Assembly (NCBI GenBank): GCA_030686995.1
Contig: JARVZY010002408.1
Location: 248,001 to 312,000 of the forward strand
Source: Artemisia argyi
Lineage: Eukaryota > Streptophyta > Magnoliopsida > Asterales > Asteraceae
Length of the DNA: 64,000 bases
Direction of reading: 5' to 3'
Part shown: positions 55,061 to 64,000 of the stretch, piece by piece
Numbering within the stretch: position 1 is the stretch's first letter
How the letters are laid out: the number at the start of each line of letters is the position of its first letter
Made by a program: the position numbers and the translations under genes
The notes under the pieces: model-generated
What the model saw: the letters and a program-made list of their open reading frames with translations, nothing else
Told to the model about the DNA's origin: nothing
The model's database searches: none

Positions 55061-55094
55061 TGACGCCGTCAAGAGCAAGCTCATGACGCCGTCA
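55061..55094. repeat. Two perfect TGACGCCGTCA palindromes outside the LTR
   Basis: Identical 11-bp palindromes 12 bp apart, in the internal region rather than U3. The spacer AAGAGCAAGCTCA also carries the AAGAGC flank common in the LTR arrays. Confidence 0.85.
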
Positions 55095-55528
55095 GAAGTG
55101 ACCTGCAGAAATTCTTATGTTAAGTTTCCGGAAAATTTCTGGAAAAACTTGGTCCTACTTCCTGGAAAATCCTTCAAAACTTCATTATGACTCAATACAA
55201 GCATTTGACTCTAACAAATACGAATATACATGTTCACTTAATATTGTGGAGAATCATGATCGGTTTGTTTCTTAAAAACATATTTGGGGTTTCCCCTTAC
55301 ACTTATCTTTTGCAAAAATACCTTTTGGGTGAAGTTAAGACTAGGCTAAATAACAAAGTAAAGTATTTCCACTCTTTAGTTTAGAAACATGATCTACCAA
55401 CAATAAAAATAAAGCATGCATACGGAAGCAAATAACAAACAAAATAAAATCACACAAAATCATGGGTTGCCTCCCAAGAAGTGCTTTTCTCTATTTACGA
55501 GTCTTGTAGCTAGACTCAAGGTCATGGG

Positions 55529-56359
55529 TTACCGTGTATCGCTTATACTCACATAACCAAGCGTGAGACATCTAATGGTCGCCTCATCTTTCTTATAATC
55601 ATCTCCTAACTCTAAACATCCATGATAGTATATTTTATTCTTTTCATGAGTATATTTAAGCCCTTTTCTCTTATCATTTTCACTTAGCATTTCTATGGGT
55701 GGATACCTACTACATTTTTCCATGGAAAAATCCTTGAACCTAGGGTGTGCACGGGGCATTTGGTAAACAAAATCTTCATCCCCATCCGAGAATGTAATTA
55801 ACCCTTCTATAAGTTTTTCATCAAGGTTGGTCAACCTTTTGAAGGGTTTTCCAAACACAACTTGGGTTAACTTATCATCAATAAATTCTCCTAGACTTTC
55901 CATAACCATGAACTCAACAAGATAAACCAAACTTCCTACAAACACATGCAATGGTATTGCCCTAGCAATAATATTTTCCCCTTTGTATTCTAACTCATCT
56001 ACCATGATTTTATTATATTCATTACACGAGATTATGTTCATTGGGAGAGATGAGTTAAGATAGGAGTTAAAGCTCCTAAATCCGATGTTACAAGGAAATT
56101 GCATGTTGAATGAACTATCACTCTCAATCCTTGTTCTAGGGTCGACATACCTAAGAGGGTTTATTTCCTCTTCCGTCCTATTCTCATTAATCACATCACC
56201 ATCATCAAGATCCTCGTCGGAGTTTGAATAGTAAAAAGGAATAGCCCTACGATCATCATCATGATCAGACTCCTCTAACTCAGAATTATAGTCAAAGTGG
56301 TGGTTGGGTGAGAGGTTAGGTGGGTTCTCATTCTCCACTAAAGGGATTAGGGCGGGCAT
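55529..56359 (-). CDS. Athila-D single ORF, degenerate retropepsin-like protein
   Basis: A 276-codon ORF without stops starts 204 bp after the primer-binding site, the gag position. After an acidic N-terminus (DYNSELEESDHDDD) it has SSLPMNIISCNEYNKIMVDE, HVFVGSLVYLVEFMVME and DDKLTQVVFGKPF, a pattern I associate with an Asteraceae retropepsin-like family in which the first block normally reads DLGS.MN. Here the Asp-Leu-Gly is replaced (NSSLPMN), so catalysis is unlikely. The C-terminus (KIYYHGCLELGDDYKKDE, LTLGYVSI) also matches that family. An open frame without enzymatic residues may mean a structural role, or simply a young copy. Product and function are not established. Confidence 0.65.
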   Translation of the reverse strand: MPALIPLVENENPPNLSPNHHFDYNSELEESDHDDDRRAIPFYYSNSDEDLDDGDVINENRTEEEINPLRYVDPRTRIESDSSFNMQFPCNIGFRSFNSYLNSSLPMNIISCNEYNKIMVDELEYKGENIIARAIPLHVFVGSLVYLVEFMVMESLGEFIDDKLTQVVFGKPFKRLTNLDEKLIEGLITFSDGDEDFVYQMPRAHPRFKDFSMEKCSRYPPIEMLSENDKRKGLKYTHEKNKIYYHGCLELGDDYKKDEATIRCLTLGYVSISDTR

Positions 56360-56587
56360 TTAGAAAATCCGACGACGAAAAACACGAATAACAGGAATCG
56401 AATGATCAATGTTATTGTTATCCATCGAGATAATTTACGAACCAAGGAAACAAAGTAATAAGATAGACTAAAGAAAACCTAAAAATAAAAATAAAATCTT
56501 ACTAGAAAGGAATCTAGTAAGTAGACCTAATAAAAAGAGATTCTAACCTAGACAATAACTATTCCCCGGGCTGCGGCGCCAAAAACT

Positions 56588-57998
56588 TGATACGTGGGGA
56601 TCGCACCAGGCTTTACCTCTCAAGGGATCTTGAGAAGCTTACAACCCCCACCAGGCAGTGTACCTGATCGTTGTAGTATAGTATAGTGACAAGTACCGGG
56701 GGATTGATCGTTCAGCTAGGAATAGTGTCGCTAGGATTAGAAAACCTAAATACTAGTTCTAGAGATGAGAGATGATTCTTTTTGTATTTTTATATTTTTA
56801 TGAAAGCAAATTAAAAATCTCGGGTTTGAAGGATTTTGGGCGGAATTAGTTGCTAGTCAACTAACCCAATACTAAGATGCAATCAAAATAAAATACTAAA
56901 AATGAAAATAAACTATATTAAACTAAGGTTGTGAGCAATAAGTGGGAGAAATGTGTTTACTTAGATTTCACTACTCCCTAGATATCTTTTACACGTTAAT
57001 TACTTGTTATAGTTGCGTGGATGACGGATTGTATTCCTTAATACCATTCATGGGGTGGCGTACTTACTTCCCCAATCCTATGAGTGCCTACTTCACTCCT
57101 ATGTCGAGCCTGCAAGAAGCTCCTAACATGGGATCATTAGAATTTACTCATGCATTAAATACAACCAATAAAACCTAGTACACATCGGTTCATGTTTCCT
57201 AAGACGTTCAAGCATGTTACCATTTGAAGATCTGCCAGTTTTCTTAAGCCTAACATTTAAATCATTCATCCAATACAATCATAAACAAGTAATCAACACA
57301 TAATCAACATCTGGGTTTCATTAGATCTAAGCAAACACAAAATAAATCTAGCCTAGCATGGTGGAATTAAGACAAGCACAAGATATAGACAACCAACACA
57401 TAGACATATTGATTGAATTAAGAAAAGACTTATCTTAATAACACATGTAAGGATTCAAGGGTTGAAAACCCTTGAAAAGCTGTAAAATTCGTATATGGTT
57501 CGGCCTTAGGGTTTCTCCAAACTTTTTCCTCTTTTAATGAATGAAAATTAGAAAACTATATATAGATATTAGAGGCTGACGGCGTCAAGAACAAATGGTT
57601 GAAGCCGTCATCTCGCCGCCAAAATAATCCTCGGACTGCCTTGATCTACATCTGATGCCGTCATGTTGTCCATTTTTGCAGGCCGTCACACTTTTAACTC
57701 TTGACGCTCTACTTGTGACGCCTTCATTTCTGTACTGGGTCGTCATGGTCTTTACTCTTGACGCCGTCAGGAAAGTACTCTTGATGCCGTCACACACTGT
57801 TCCCAGCAGGAAAAATTAAGTCTTTGGCGTTTTCTTCACTTTTATGCTCCAAAAACGTCCGAATTGCTTCCTTTTCCAGATTTCATTCCCAAAGTACCTA
57901 AAATCACAAAAGGAACGATTTAGGGCAATATTTGATCAAATAAATTCAATTCCGGGCTTAAATGACCCCCTAAAAATGGATCATTTTTCGCCTCATCA
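56588..57998 (-). mobile_element. Athila-D 5' LTR (1.41 kb)
   Basis: Full-length partner of the 3' LTR. The primer-binding site adjoins it at 56563-56581. TATATATA at 57557-57564 stands 12 bp from TGACGGCGTCA (57577-57587); the array extends to about 57794 and has one more unit than the other LTR. Confidence 0.9.
57577..57794. repeat. TGACG palindrome array, Athila-D 5' LTR
   Basis: Same order of units as in the 3' LTR plus an extra 25-bp unit (about 57768-57792) ending in TGATGCCGTCA. Flanking CTCTTGACG words repeat with the palindromes. Confidence 0.88.
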
Positions 57999-58752
57999 CT
58001 AGTCATGATAGAGACAAGTTCTAGTCATGATAGAGACTAATTCTAGTCATGATAGAGACAAGTTCTAGTCATGGTAGGGACAAGTTCTAATGTTCTCCGA
58101 TTTAGCAACTTGTCACATGGTAGATTCCCATGTTAAGACTAGAATGACGGACGTGGAAGATCTCATTTTTACAATTTATTGCAAAGCGAGATTTAATATC
58201 ATAGTCGAACATAATGAGGATTACAGTTTGATGTAGATATTCTTACAACTTCTAACTAATAGAAACTTGCGTTATGACGAGAAATGCAAGTTCTAACTAA
58301 TAGAGCATTGCAGGATGAGGTAGGGAGAGAATATAGAGAGAAGAAAATAGAGTGTAAAATGACGTAGAGTTAAAAATAAAAGGAAATGGAGTGAAGGATT
58401 TATGGGAGGGGAGTGGAGTGAAAATAGAAAAAGGATGAATGGGTAAAGTAGGGGAAATGGAAATGGAAAAAGAAGTTTCGAGTGGATTGAGTGGGGAAAA
58501 GTGTAGGAGTGAGGAAAATGGAAAAGCATGGTTTTAATTTGTGGAGTGGGGAAAAAGGCGGGAAAATGGGATTTTAAATAGAAGAGTGGGAAGAAGTGAG
58601 AGAAAAAGATTTAAACGGTAGAAGGAGAGGAATGAAAAGATGAGATTAAACGAAAGAGTAAAAGTATAGGATACCTGAAAGAGAATATCCTATCAGAGTT
58701 TTAGATGTACTAGATATCTTTCCCAGAGTTTTGTTTTCCCCCTATGGTTCTT

Positions 58753-59034
58753 CTAACTAATCCTAATTTCTAAGGGTGAGGTGTTTGGTTCCATTGAGAT
58801 AGAGGGTTCTAAAGAGGGATTAGGTTTAAGTGTTTTCTTTCCTAAGGGTTGACTAAGTATATCCTTATTTTTAGGTGTTGTTTCAGGTTTTCTCTTTTGT
58901 TTTAGGTTGTCTATTATTACCATTATTACTATTATTATGAGTATCACTATTCCTAGGGATTTGAAACCAGCTAAGGCACTATCCATAGTGTCTCCTAAGT
59001 GAAATTTCCTAATGGGTATTCTAAAAATTCTCAA
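58753..59034 (-). pseudogene. Gypsy-C gag fragment (Asn-rich part)
   Basis: The frame has MDSALAGFKSLG and later KPETTPKNKDILSQPLGKKT. The hydrophobic-looking run between them is an Asn-rich stretch read out of frame: the neighbouring frame gives THNNSNNGNNRQP, as in chromovirus gag before the zinc knuckle. One or two indels are implied. No complete domain remains. Confidence 0.45.
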
Positions 59035-59671
59035 GTCCTAAGGTATAATCTAAAATCCTCAAGTGTATAAGTATGGTTATCCTAAGGGCTAGGTATGGGT
59101 AATCTATGACCTAAATCTACTTATTCCTATGGGGTAAGTGTGTCTATCCTAAACTAAGGTTCTAAAGGCTTAGGGTGACGGTTATCTAATCCTAGGTTTT
59201 CCCTAATCTATATTCTAATCCTAAAGTCTTATCCTAGGTCTATTGGGGTAGGGGTTTTTCGTTTTTAAGGTTTTCTAATCCTAAGGTGTTCTTATCCTAA
59301 TGGTCTAAGGTTTTCTAATCCTAAAGTGTTCTAATCCTAATGGTCTATCTAACCTCAAGTATGGAAATTTTAATTAAGGTTTTGGGGTTTACTAAAGGGG
59401 ATTGGGGAAAACTAGCTCGGGTATCATAGTAATCTAAGAGAAATATGCTTATATATGAGAATCATATATTTGCATATGGGATAGTCAGGGGTAGATCTCT
59501 AACTAGAACAAAGATAGCTTGAGAAAGCCATGGAAAGGAGTGAAGGTTTAGAGATCAGAGGAGAAAGAAATCAGATCTCTATGGTGAAGAATGAGGATTC
59601 TCACCATCGGTAAAAGGGAAAAAGTGTTGAAAAGGGTTAGAGTAAGAGAAATTTAATACAGTTTAGAGATT

Positions 59672-59878
59672 CTATTTACCTAAGACATCGGGGTAGGTTA
59701 GGGGTAATGTCTTAGCATAGAAATCTCTTAGGTGTTTTAAATTAGGGTTATCTAGGCTATTCCTAGAGTCTTCTAGGTTATAAGGTTTAGGGGAGTAATC
59801 TAGTACATTCGGAGAGGAAAGATCAGTCTCCAGATGCGGACTAGATGAGATAGGGGTAGAGTAGAGGGGAGTAGACAT
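59672..59878 (-). CDS. Gypsy-C leader ORF
   Basis: A 68-codon Ser/Pro/Leu-rich frame (MSTPLYSTPISSSPHLETDL at the start) close to the primer-binding side of the element. Copy 1 has the corresponding sequence at about 7700-7900 with a one-base length change near 7732 that would alter the frame. It may be the N-terminus of the first ORF; it could equally be chance. Confidence 0.3.
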   Translation of the reverse strand: MSTPLYSTPISSSPHLETDLSSPNVLDYSPKPYNLEDSRNSLDNPNLKHLRDFYAKTLPLTYPDVLGK

Positions 59879-60016
59879 AACTATATAATAAAGAAAATAC
59901 TGTAAATCATTTAGCAGTTAAGCAGGCAATAATTATACTTACCTTAGCACATATGGTTATGGAGGATGGCAGAGGTACTGAAGACTTCCTTGGGTTTAGG
60001 AAAACTTGTTGTAGTG

Positions 60017-62239
60017 TGGAACACCTTTTTGGAATTGAGGTGGAAAGAGAAGACCTCAATCTAAAGTTCTTAAGAAGCTTACCCTCTGAGTTTGGAACCA
60101 ATGTTGTAGTGTGGGAAGATAAGTCAGAGTTAGAGACCATGAAACTTAATGACTTGTACAATAACTTCAAGGTTATTGAACAAAGATTGAAGAAATCTGG
60201 CAAGATAAGTTCAAGTTCAGGAAGTGTAGCACTCATATCATCATCTCTTGATGATAGTTCAGATGAAGAAAGTGATAGTGATGATGACTGTGCTAACATT
60301 GTTGTTTCCACTGGTAGTGGAAGTGTTTCCACTGGTAGCTCAAAGAAACAGATTGCAGGGCTTAGTGATACTACCTTTTATGCCTTTATATCAAGTCAAG
60401 TGGGTGGTTCAATCCTCAGTCATGAGGATCTGGATCAAATTGATGAAGATGATATGGAGGAGATGGACATTAAATGGCAAGTGGCATTACTAAGCTTGAG
60501 GACAAAGAAGTTTTGGAAGAAGACTGGAAGAAAGATCAACATCAGTGGCAATGAAACAGTAGGTTTTGACAAAAAGAATGTGGAGTGCTACAATTGTCAT
60601 AAGAAGGGGAACTTTGCCAGAGAGTGTAGGAAGCCAAGGAAGTCTGAAAACAGGTCAACTTGGTACAAGCAGGACAAGAAGAAGGAACCTACTACTGATG
60701 AGCCAAAGGGGCTATTGGCCATTGATGGAGTGAGCTTTGATTGGAGCTTTATGACTAAGGAAGGGGATGATGATTCAGAGTCTGCAATGGTTGCTACAGA
60801 GCTTGCACTAATGGCTTTTTTTGACTCTGAGGTACAAATTGATAATGCTTGTTCTAAATCTTGTAAGGCCTTAAAAGAGTATGAAAAACTAAAAACACAA
60901 TTTAATGAGCAACACATAGAGTTAACTCATACTAATTATAACTTATCAAATCATAAAAGAGGCCTAGGAGTTTTAGAAACACAATTAGAGCATTATAGGG
61001 CAAATGAATCTAAGTTCAAAGATGATATTGCAGTATTAAGAAGAGACTTAGATTATCAGGTTGCTGTTAATAAGGTTCTTAGAGAAGAACTAGAAAAGGT
61101 TAAAGTGGCTAGTGAGAATATAATGATAACTAAGCAAACACTGGATCATCAATCCAAGTGTATTGATAAAATTTGGGAAGCCCAAATTGTGAGCAAAGCT
61201 AAATCAGGTCTTGGATACAAAACTGTTCCACCACCTCTAAGAGGTGTTCCATCACCCCCTGGCATTGACTTAGCTCACACTGGTTTAGAAGAATTCCAGG
61301 AACTACCCATGACCTATGGACCAAAATTTGTTAAACCAGTTGAAATTGAAAAGGTTCAGGTTGAGGTTGATGTATTTGATAGTGCTAGTGACTCATCTCT
61401 TAAAGATGAAAATTTAAATGTTGAGTCTAAACCTAGTGTTCCTGAGAATGTTAAAGTGGAGGTTAAGAGAAGTATTCATGATGTAGTCAAAGAGAAGCCT
61501 AGGTCACAACCTAATTTCACTAGGCCCACCACTAGATATGCAGAGATGTACATAAGTTGGTCACCAACTCCTAGGGGTAATATGAGGAGTTGGAATCATG
61601 CTAAATCCAGGCAATTTGGTAGTGAGTTTGTGTTCAATAACAAATCCTGTCATATATGTGGTAGCTTTGACCATTTGTCTTATAGCTGTACCTACCACTT
61701 GGGAAGAAGGGAAGTGTTTGGGAATACTAGGGTGAATGGACAAAATGTTAATAACTTAACTCACCCAAATCCACTTAGCAAGATGATTCCCAGGTCTGTT
61801 TTGCTTCATTCTGGCACTAAACCTATTTCCACTGCTAGACCAGCAGTTTCCACTGCTAGACCAGCAGTTGCCACTGCCAGAAATAAAAACAGAGTTTACC
61901 CTAAGCCCCCTGTTACTACTTTTGCTCAATCTACTCAAACAGGGAAAAAGACCAATTTTGAAAAGAAAGTTAAAAATACTCAGAAGTGGGTACCTAAAAT
62001 TTCTAAGCCAGCAGTTTCCACTGCTAAGGCCAAAGGTTACCACTGGTAGGTCTGTTAACAAGAAAAGGGTAAATGTGGGAAATGCTGTTAAGGCCTCAGC
62101 ACGTTGGGAATGGAAACCAAAAGGAACCATCACCTCAAACAATCCCAATGGTGTATCAATGACCTTTGAAAGATATAATTATATTGATACACGAGGCAGA
62201 TCCAAGTCATTTGTGGCTTGGGTCCCCAAAAGGAACTAA
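60017..62239 (+). pseudogene. Copia-3 gag, N-terminally truncated
   Basis: Codons before 60017 come from Gypsy-C. Gag starts in mid-domain with EREDLNLKFLRSLPSEFGTN, LNDLYNNFKVIEQRLKKS, then acidic linker, MDIKWQVALLSLRTKKFWKK, a zinc knuckle (CYNCHKKGNFAREC, about 60589-60630), the AIDGVSFDWSFM segment, a coiled coil (about 60840-61180), and a second Cys motif (CHICGSFDHLSYSC). A single G gained at about 62031 shifts the frame; the other frame continues to the family terminus WVPKRN and TAA at 62237-62239. Apart from this and the missing N-terminus the gene is open. Confidence 0.9.
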
Positions 62240-62259
62240 TTCCTTTATTCTATGTGCAG

Positions 62260-64000
62260 GGACATTCAAAGACTAATAATGATCAAGGATACTCAGACAG
62301 TGGATGTTCCAGGCACATGACTGGCAATAAGTCCTATCTTTCAGACTTTCAACCATATGATGGACAATTTGTCAGCTTTGGAGGAGGAATTGGTGGCAAA
62401 GTTTCTAGCAAAGGAACAATCAAGGCTGGAAACATTGACTTTGAAGATGTGCAGTATGTGAAAGAACTCAAGTACAACCTCTTTAGTGTGTCACAGATGT
62501 GTGACAAAAAGCATAGAGTTCTATTCACAGAAGATGAATGCTATATCTTATCTAAGGATTACAAGCTTCCTGATGAAAGTGACATTTTGCTTAAAATCCC
62601 TAGAAAAGGAAATTTGTATAGCATTGACATGCAGAACATAGTGGCTAATAATGATGTTACTTGCTTGCTTGCTAAAGCCACTTTGGATGAATCAATGCTT
62701 TGGCATAGAAGACTTGGTCATGTTAACTTCAAGACCATCAACAAGATTGTGAAAGATGGACTTGTCAGAGGCCTACCAGAGAAAAGATTTGAAAATGATC
62801 AAACGTGTGTTGCTTGTCTCAAAGGAAAGCAACACAGAGCTTCATGCAAGACCAAGGCATTAAATTCAATCAATCATCCACTTTTTATGCTGCATATGGA
62901 CTTGTTTGGTCCTACCTCTGTGAGCAACATCAATTTGAAGAAGTATTGTCTTGTTGTGACTGATGACTTCAGTAGATTCACATGGGTTTTCTTTTTGAGT
63001 ACCAAGGATGAAACAACTGGCATTCTTAAGACATTCATCACTCAAGTTGAAAATCAATTTGAAAAGAAAATCAAGATCATCAGGTGTGACAATGGGACAG
63101 AGTTCAAGAATAAAGTTATGGATGATTTCTGCAGAGACAAAGGTATTAAAAGAGAATTTAGTGTTGCAAGAACTCCTCAACAAAATGGAGTTGCAGAAAG
63201 AAGAAACAGAACACTAATTGAGGCTGCTAGAACCATGTTAGCTGATTCCAAGCTTCCAGTGACTTTTTGGGCTGAAGCAGTTAGCATTGCTTGTTACATT
63301 CAGAATAGGGTTTTAGTGGTCAAAACAAAGAACAAGACACCTTATGAGTTGTTTAGAGGAATACCTCCTACTTTGGAGTTTATGAGACCATTTGGGTGTC
63401 ATGTTACTATTCTCAATACCATTGATCATCTGGGAAAATTTGAAGAAAAGTCAGATGAAGGCTTCTTTGTTGGATACTCTATGGTTAGCAAGGCTTTTAG
63501 AGTTTATAACTTAAGAACAAAGAAGATTGAAGAGAACTTGCATGTTCAGTTTCTTGAAAATAAAGCAAACATGGCAGATTCAGGACCAGATTGGCTATTT
63601 GATCTTGAAACATTATCAAATACAATGAATTATGTTCCTCTCACTTCAAGTACTGGAGACAAAGATCTTGAAGATTCAGAAGAATTCATTGATGAAGATG
63701 AAGCTTGCAAAGATGATGAAGATCAAATTGTTATGCCACTTTGGGACTTTGGTGATAATTCTGAAAAACCAAGTGATGCAGATGGTGTGAATAAAGAAAT
63801 TCCTACTAGCAGTGGAAACTCAATTCCCACTGCTACACCAGAAGTGTCCACTATAAGCCCAAATGTGGACCATACTTCTCAGGAATCACCAAGTGATGAT
63901 GTAGAGATCTCAAATATGCCTACAACATATGATATTCCTACCACATCACAGTCTACCATTCACAAAGTGCATCCACTTGATACTGTTATTGGTGAACTTC
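62260..64000 (+). CDS. Copia-3 pol, open to the end of the window
   Basis: By my translation the frame has no stop from 62059 to 64000; protein homology begins at about 62260, right after TGTGCAG. Order: protease (DSGCSRHMTGN), GAG-pre-integrase zinc region (MLWHRRLGHVNF, CVACLKGKQHR), integrase core with all three acidic residues in LHMDLFGP, RCDNGTEFKN and QQNGVAERRNRT, integrase tail ([13 protein letters not shown]), and a Ser/Thr/Asp-rich linker toward RT. Compared with Copia-2, the Glu codons mutated there are intact here. RT and RNase H would lie beyond 64000. Protease matures the polyprotein and integrase inserts the cDNA. This is the least damaged coding sequence in the window. Confidence 0.93.

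Larger units (their letters stand above)
53419..55528 (-). mobile_element. Athila-D non-coding internal region
   Basis: No supported frame over 2.1 kb. It includes a diverged copy of the pre-LTR hairpin (about 53434-53455), a T-run of 43 at 54000-54042, and two perfect TGACGCCGTCA palindromes at 55061-55071 and 55084-55094. Confidence 0.8.
52326..57998 (-). mobile_element. Athila-D, complete non-autonomous element
   Basis: Two LTRs (52326-53418 and 56588-57998) flank a 3.2-kb internal region; the flanks ATAGT/CTAGT differ at one base, and the empty site in copy 1 has CTAGT. On the minus strand the order is LTR, primer-binding site (56581-56563), a single ORF (56359-55529), about 2.1 kb of non-coding sequence, polypurine-like end, LTR. 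There is no RT, RNase H or integrase, so it depends on proteins from a relative such as Athila-A, with which it shares LTR ends and primer site. Confidence 0.92.
57999..60016 (-). mobile_element. Gypsy-C copy 2, main piece
   Basis: Homologous to 6660-8040 but with about 590 extra bp (58716-59306) that carry gag-like sequence. It ends at about 60016, inside what would be the leader, where Copia-3 gag begins without its own N-terminus; the primer-binding site and LTR of this copy are lost there. Confidence 0.8.

Noticed and set aside
58293..58529. Phe/Pro/Leu-rich minus ORF as a membrane peptide
   Set aside because: It is the complement of the purine-rich GGAAA/GGAGTG block of Gypsy-C; copy 1 has the same block with stops.

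Overview
The window is repeat-derived plant nuclear DNA. It suggests a eudicot and most likely Asteraceae, because several reading frames match retrotransposon proteins I recall from daisy-family genomes such as Tanacetum and Artemisia: the Copia gag at 25520, the coiled-coil extra ORF at 10821-12349, the gag zinc-knuckle piece at 22386-22680 and the acidic ORF at 8936-9517. The family assignment is from memory of protein style, not a search. I found no convincing host gene, rRNA, tRNA, CRISPR or bacterial feature. Nearly everything is LTR retrotransposon in various states of decay, plus one probable Helitron.

Layout. 1-2980 is the 3' half of a Copia pol (Copia-1) with its polypurine tract and LTR start. 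3497-6520 is a mosaic of short scraps, including a 0.7 kb inverted piece. 6523-8935 is part of a coding-poor Gypsy family (Gypsy-C, minus strand). 8936-10019 holds a plus-strand ORF scrap and then the RNase H/integrase piece of an Athila-type element (Athila-A, minus strand). 10020-46874 is one large insertion (Gypsy-B, minus strand, 5-bp duplication AATTC) that landed inside the RNase H of Athila-A and was later filled with other elements: a Copia extra-ORF scrap, Athila and Gypsy-C LTR pieces, Athila-E with a solo LTR inside it (TSD TAGAC), Gypsy-F, Copia-2, a Sirevirus-like 3' end (Sire-G), LTR-H, and a Helitron inside the Gypsy-B LTR. 46880-52221 is the 5' two thirds of Athila-A (RT, protease, gag, primer-binding site, LTR). 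52222-60016 is the Gypsy-C copy that hosted Athila-A, itself split by a complete non-autonomous Athila-like element (Athila-D, 52326-57998). 60017-64000 is Copia-3, whose pol frame is open to the end of the window.

The insertion order can be read from target-site duplications: Gypsy-C copy first, then Athila-A in it, then Gypsy-B in Athila-A, then the Helitron in the Gypsy-B LTR; Athila-D and the solo LTR are further independent events. The coding parts carry frameshifts in homopolymer runs and in-frame stops, so only Copia-3 pol looks potentially intact over the part seen. Features that recur and may be functional are the palindromic TGACG-type arrays directly next to the TATA box in Athila LTRs, a repeated CCCCTTAAT/ATTAAGGGG hairpin upstream of two promoter-like sites in Sire-G, and extra ORFs carried by Copia elements.
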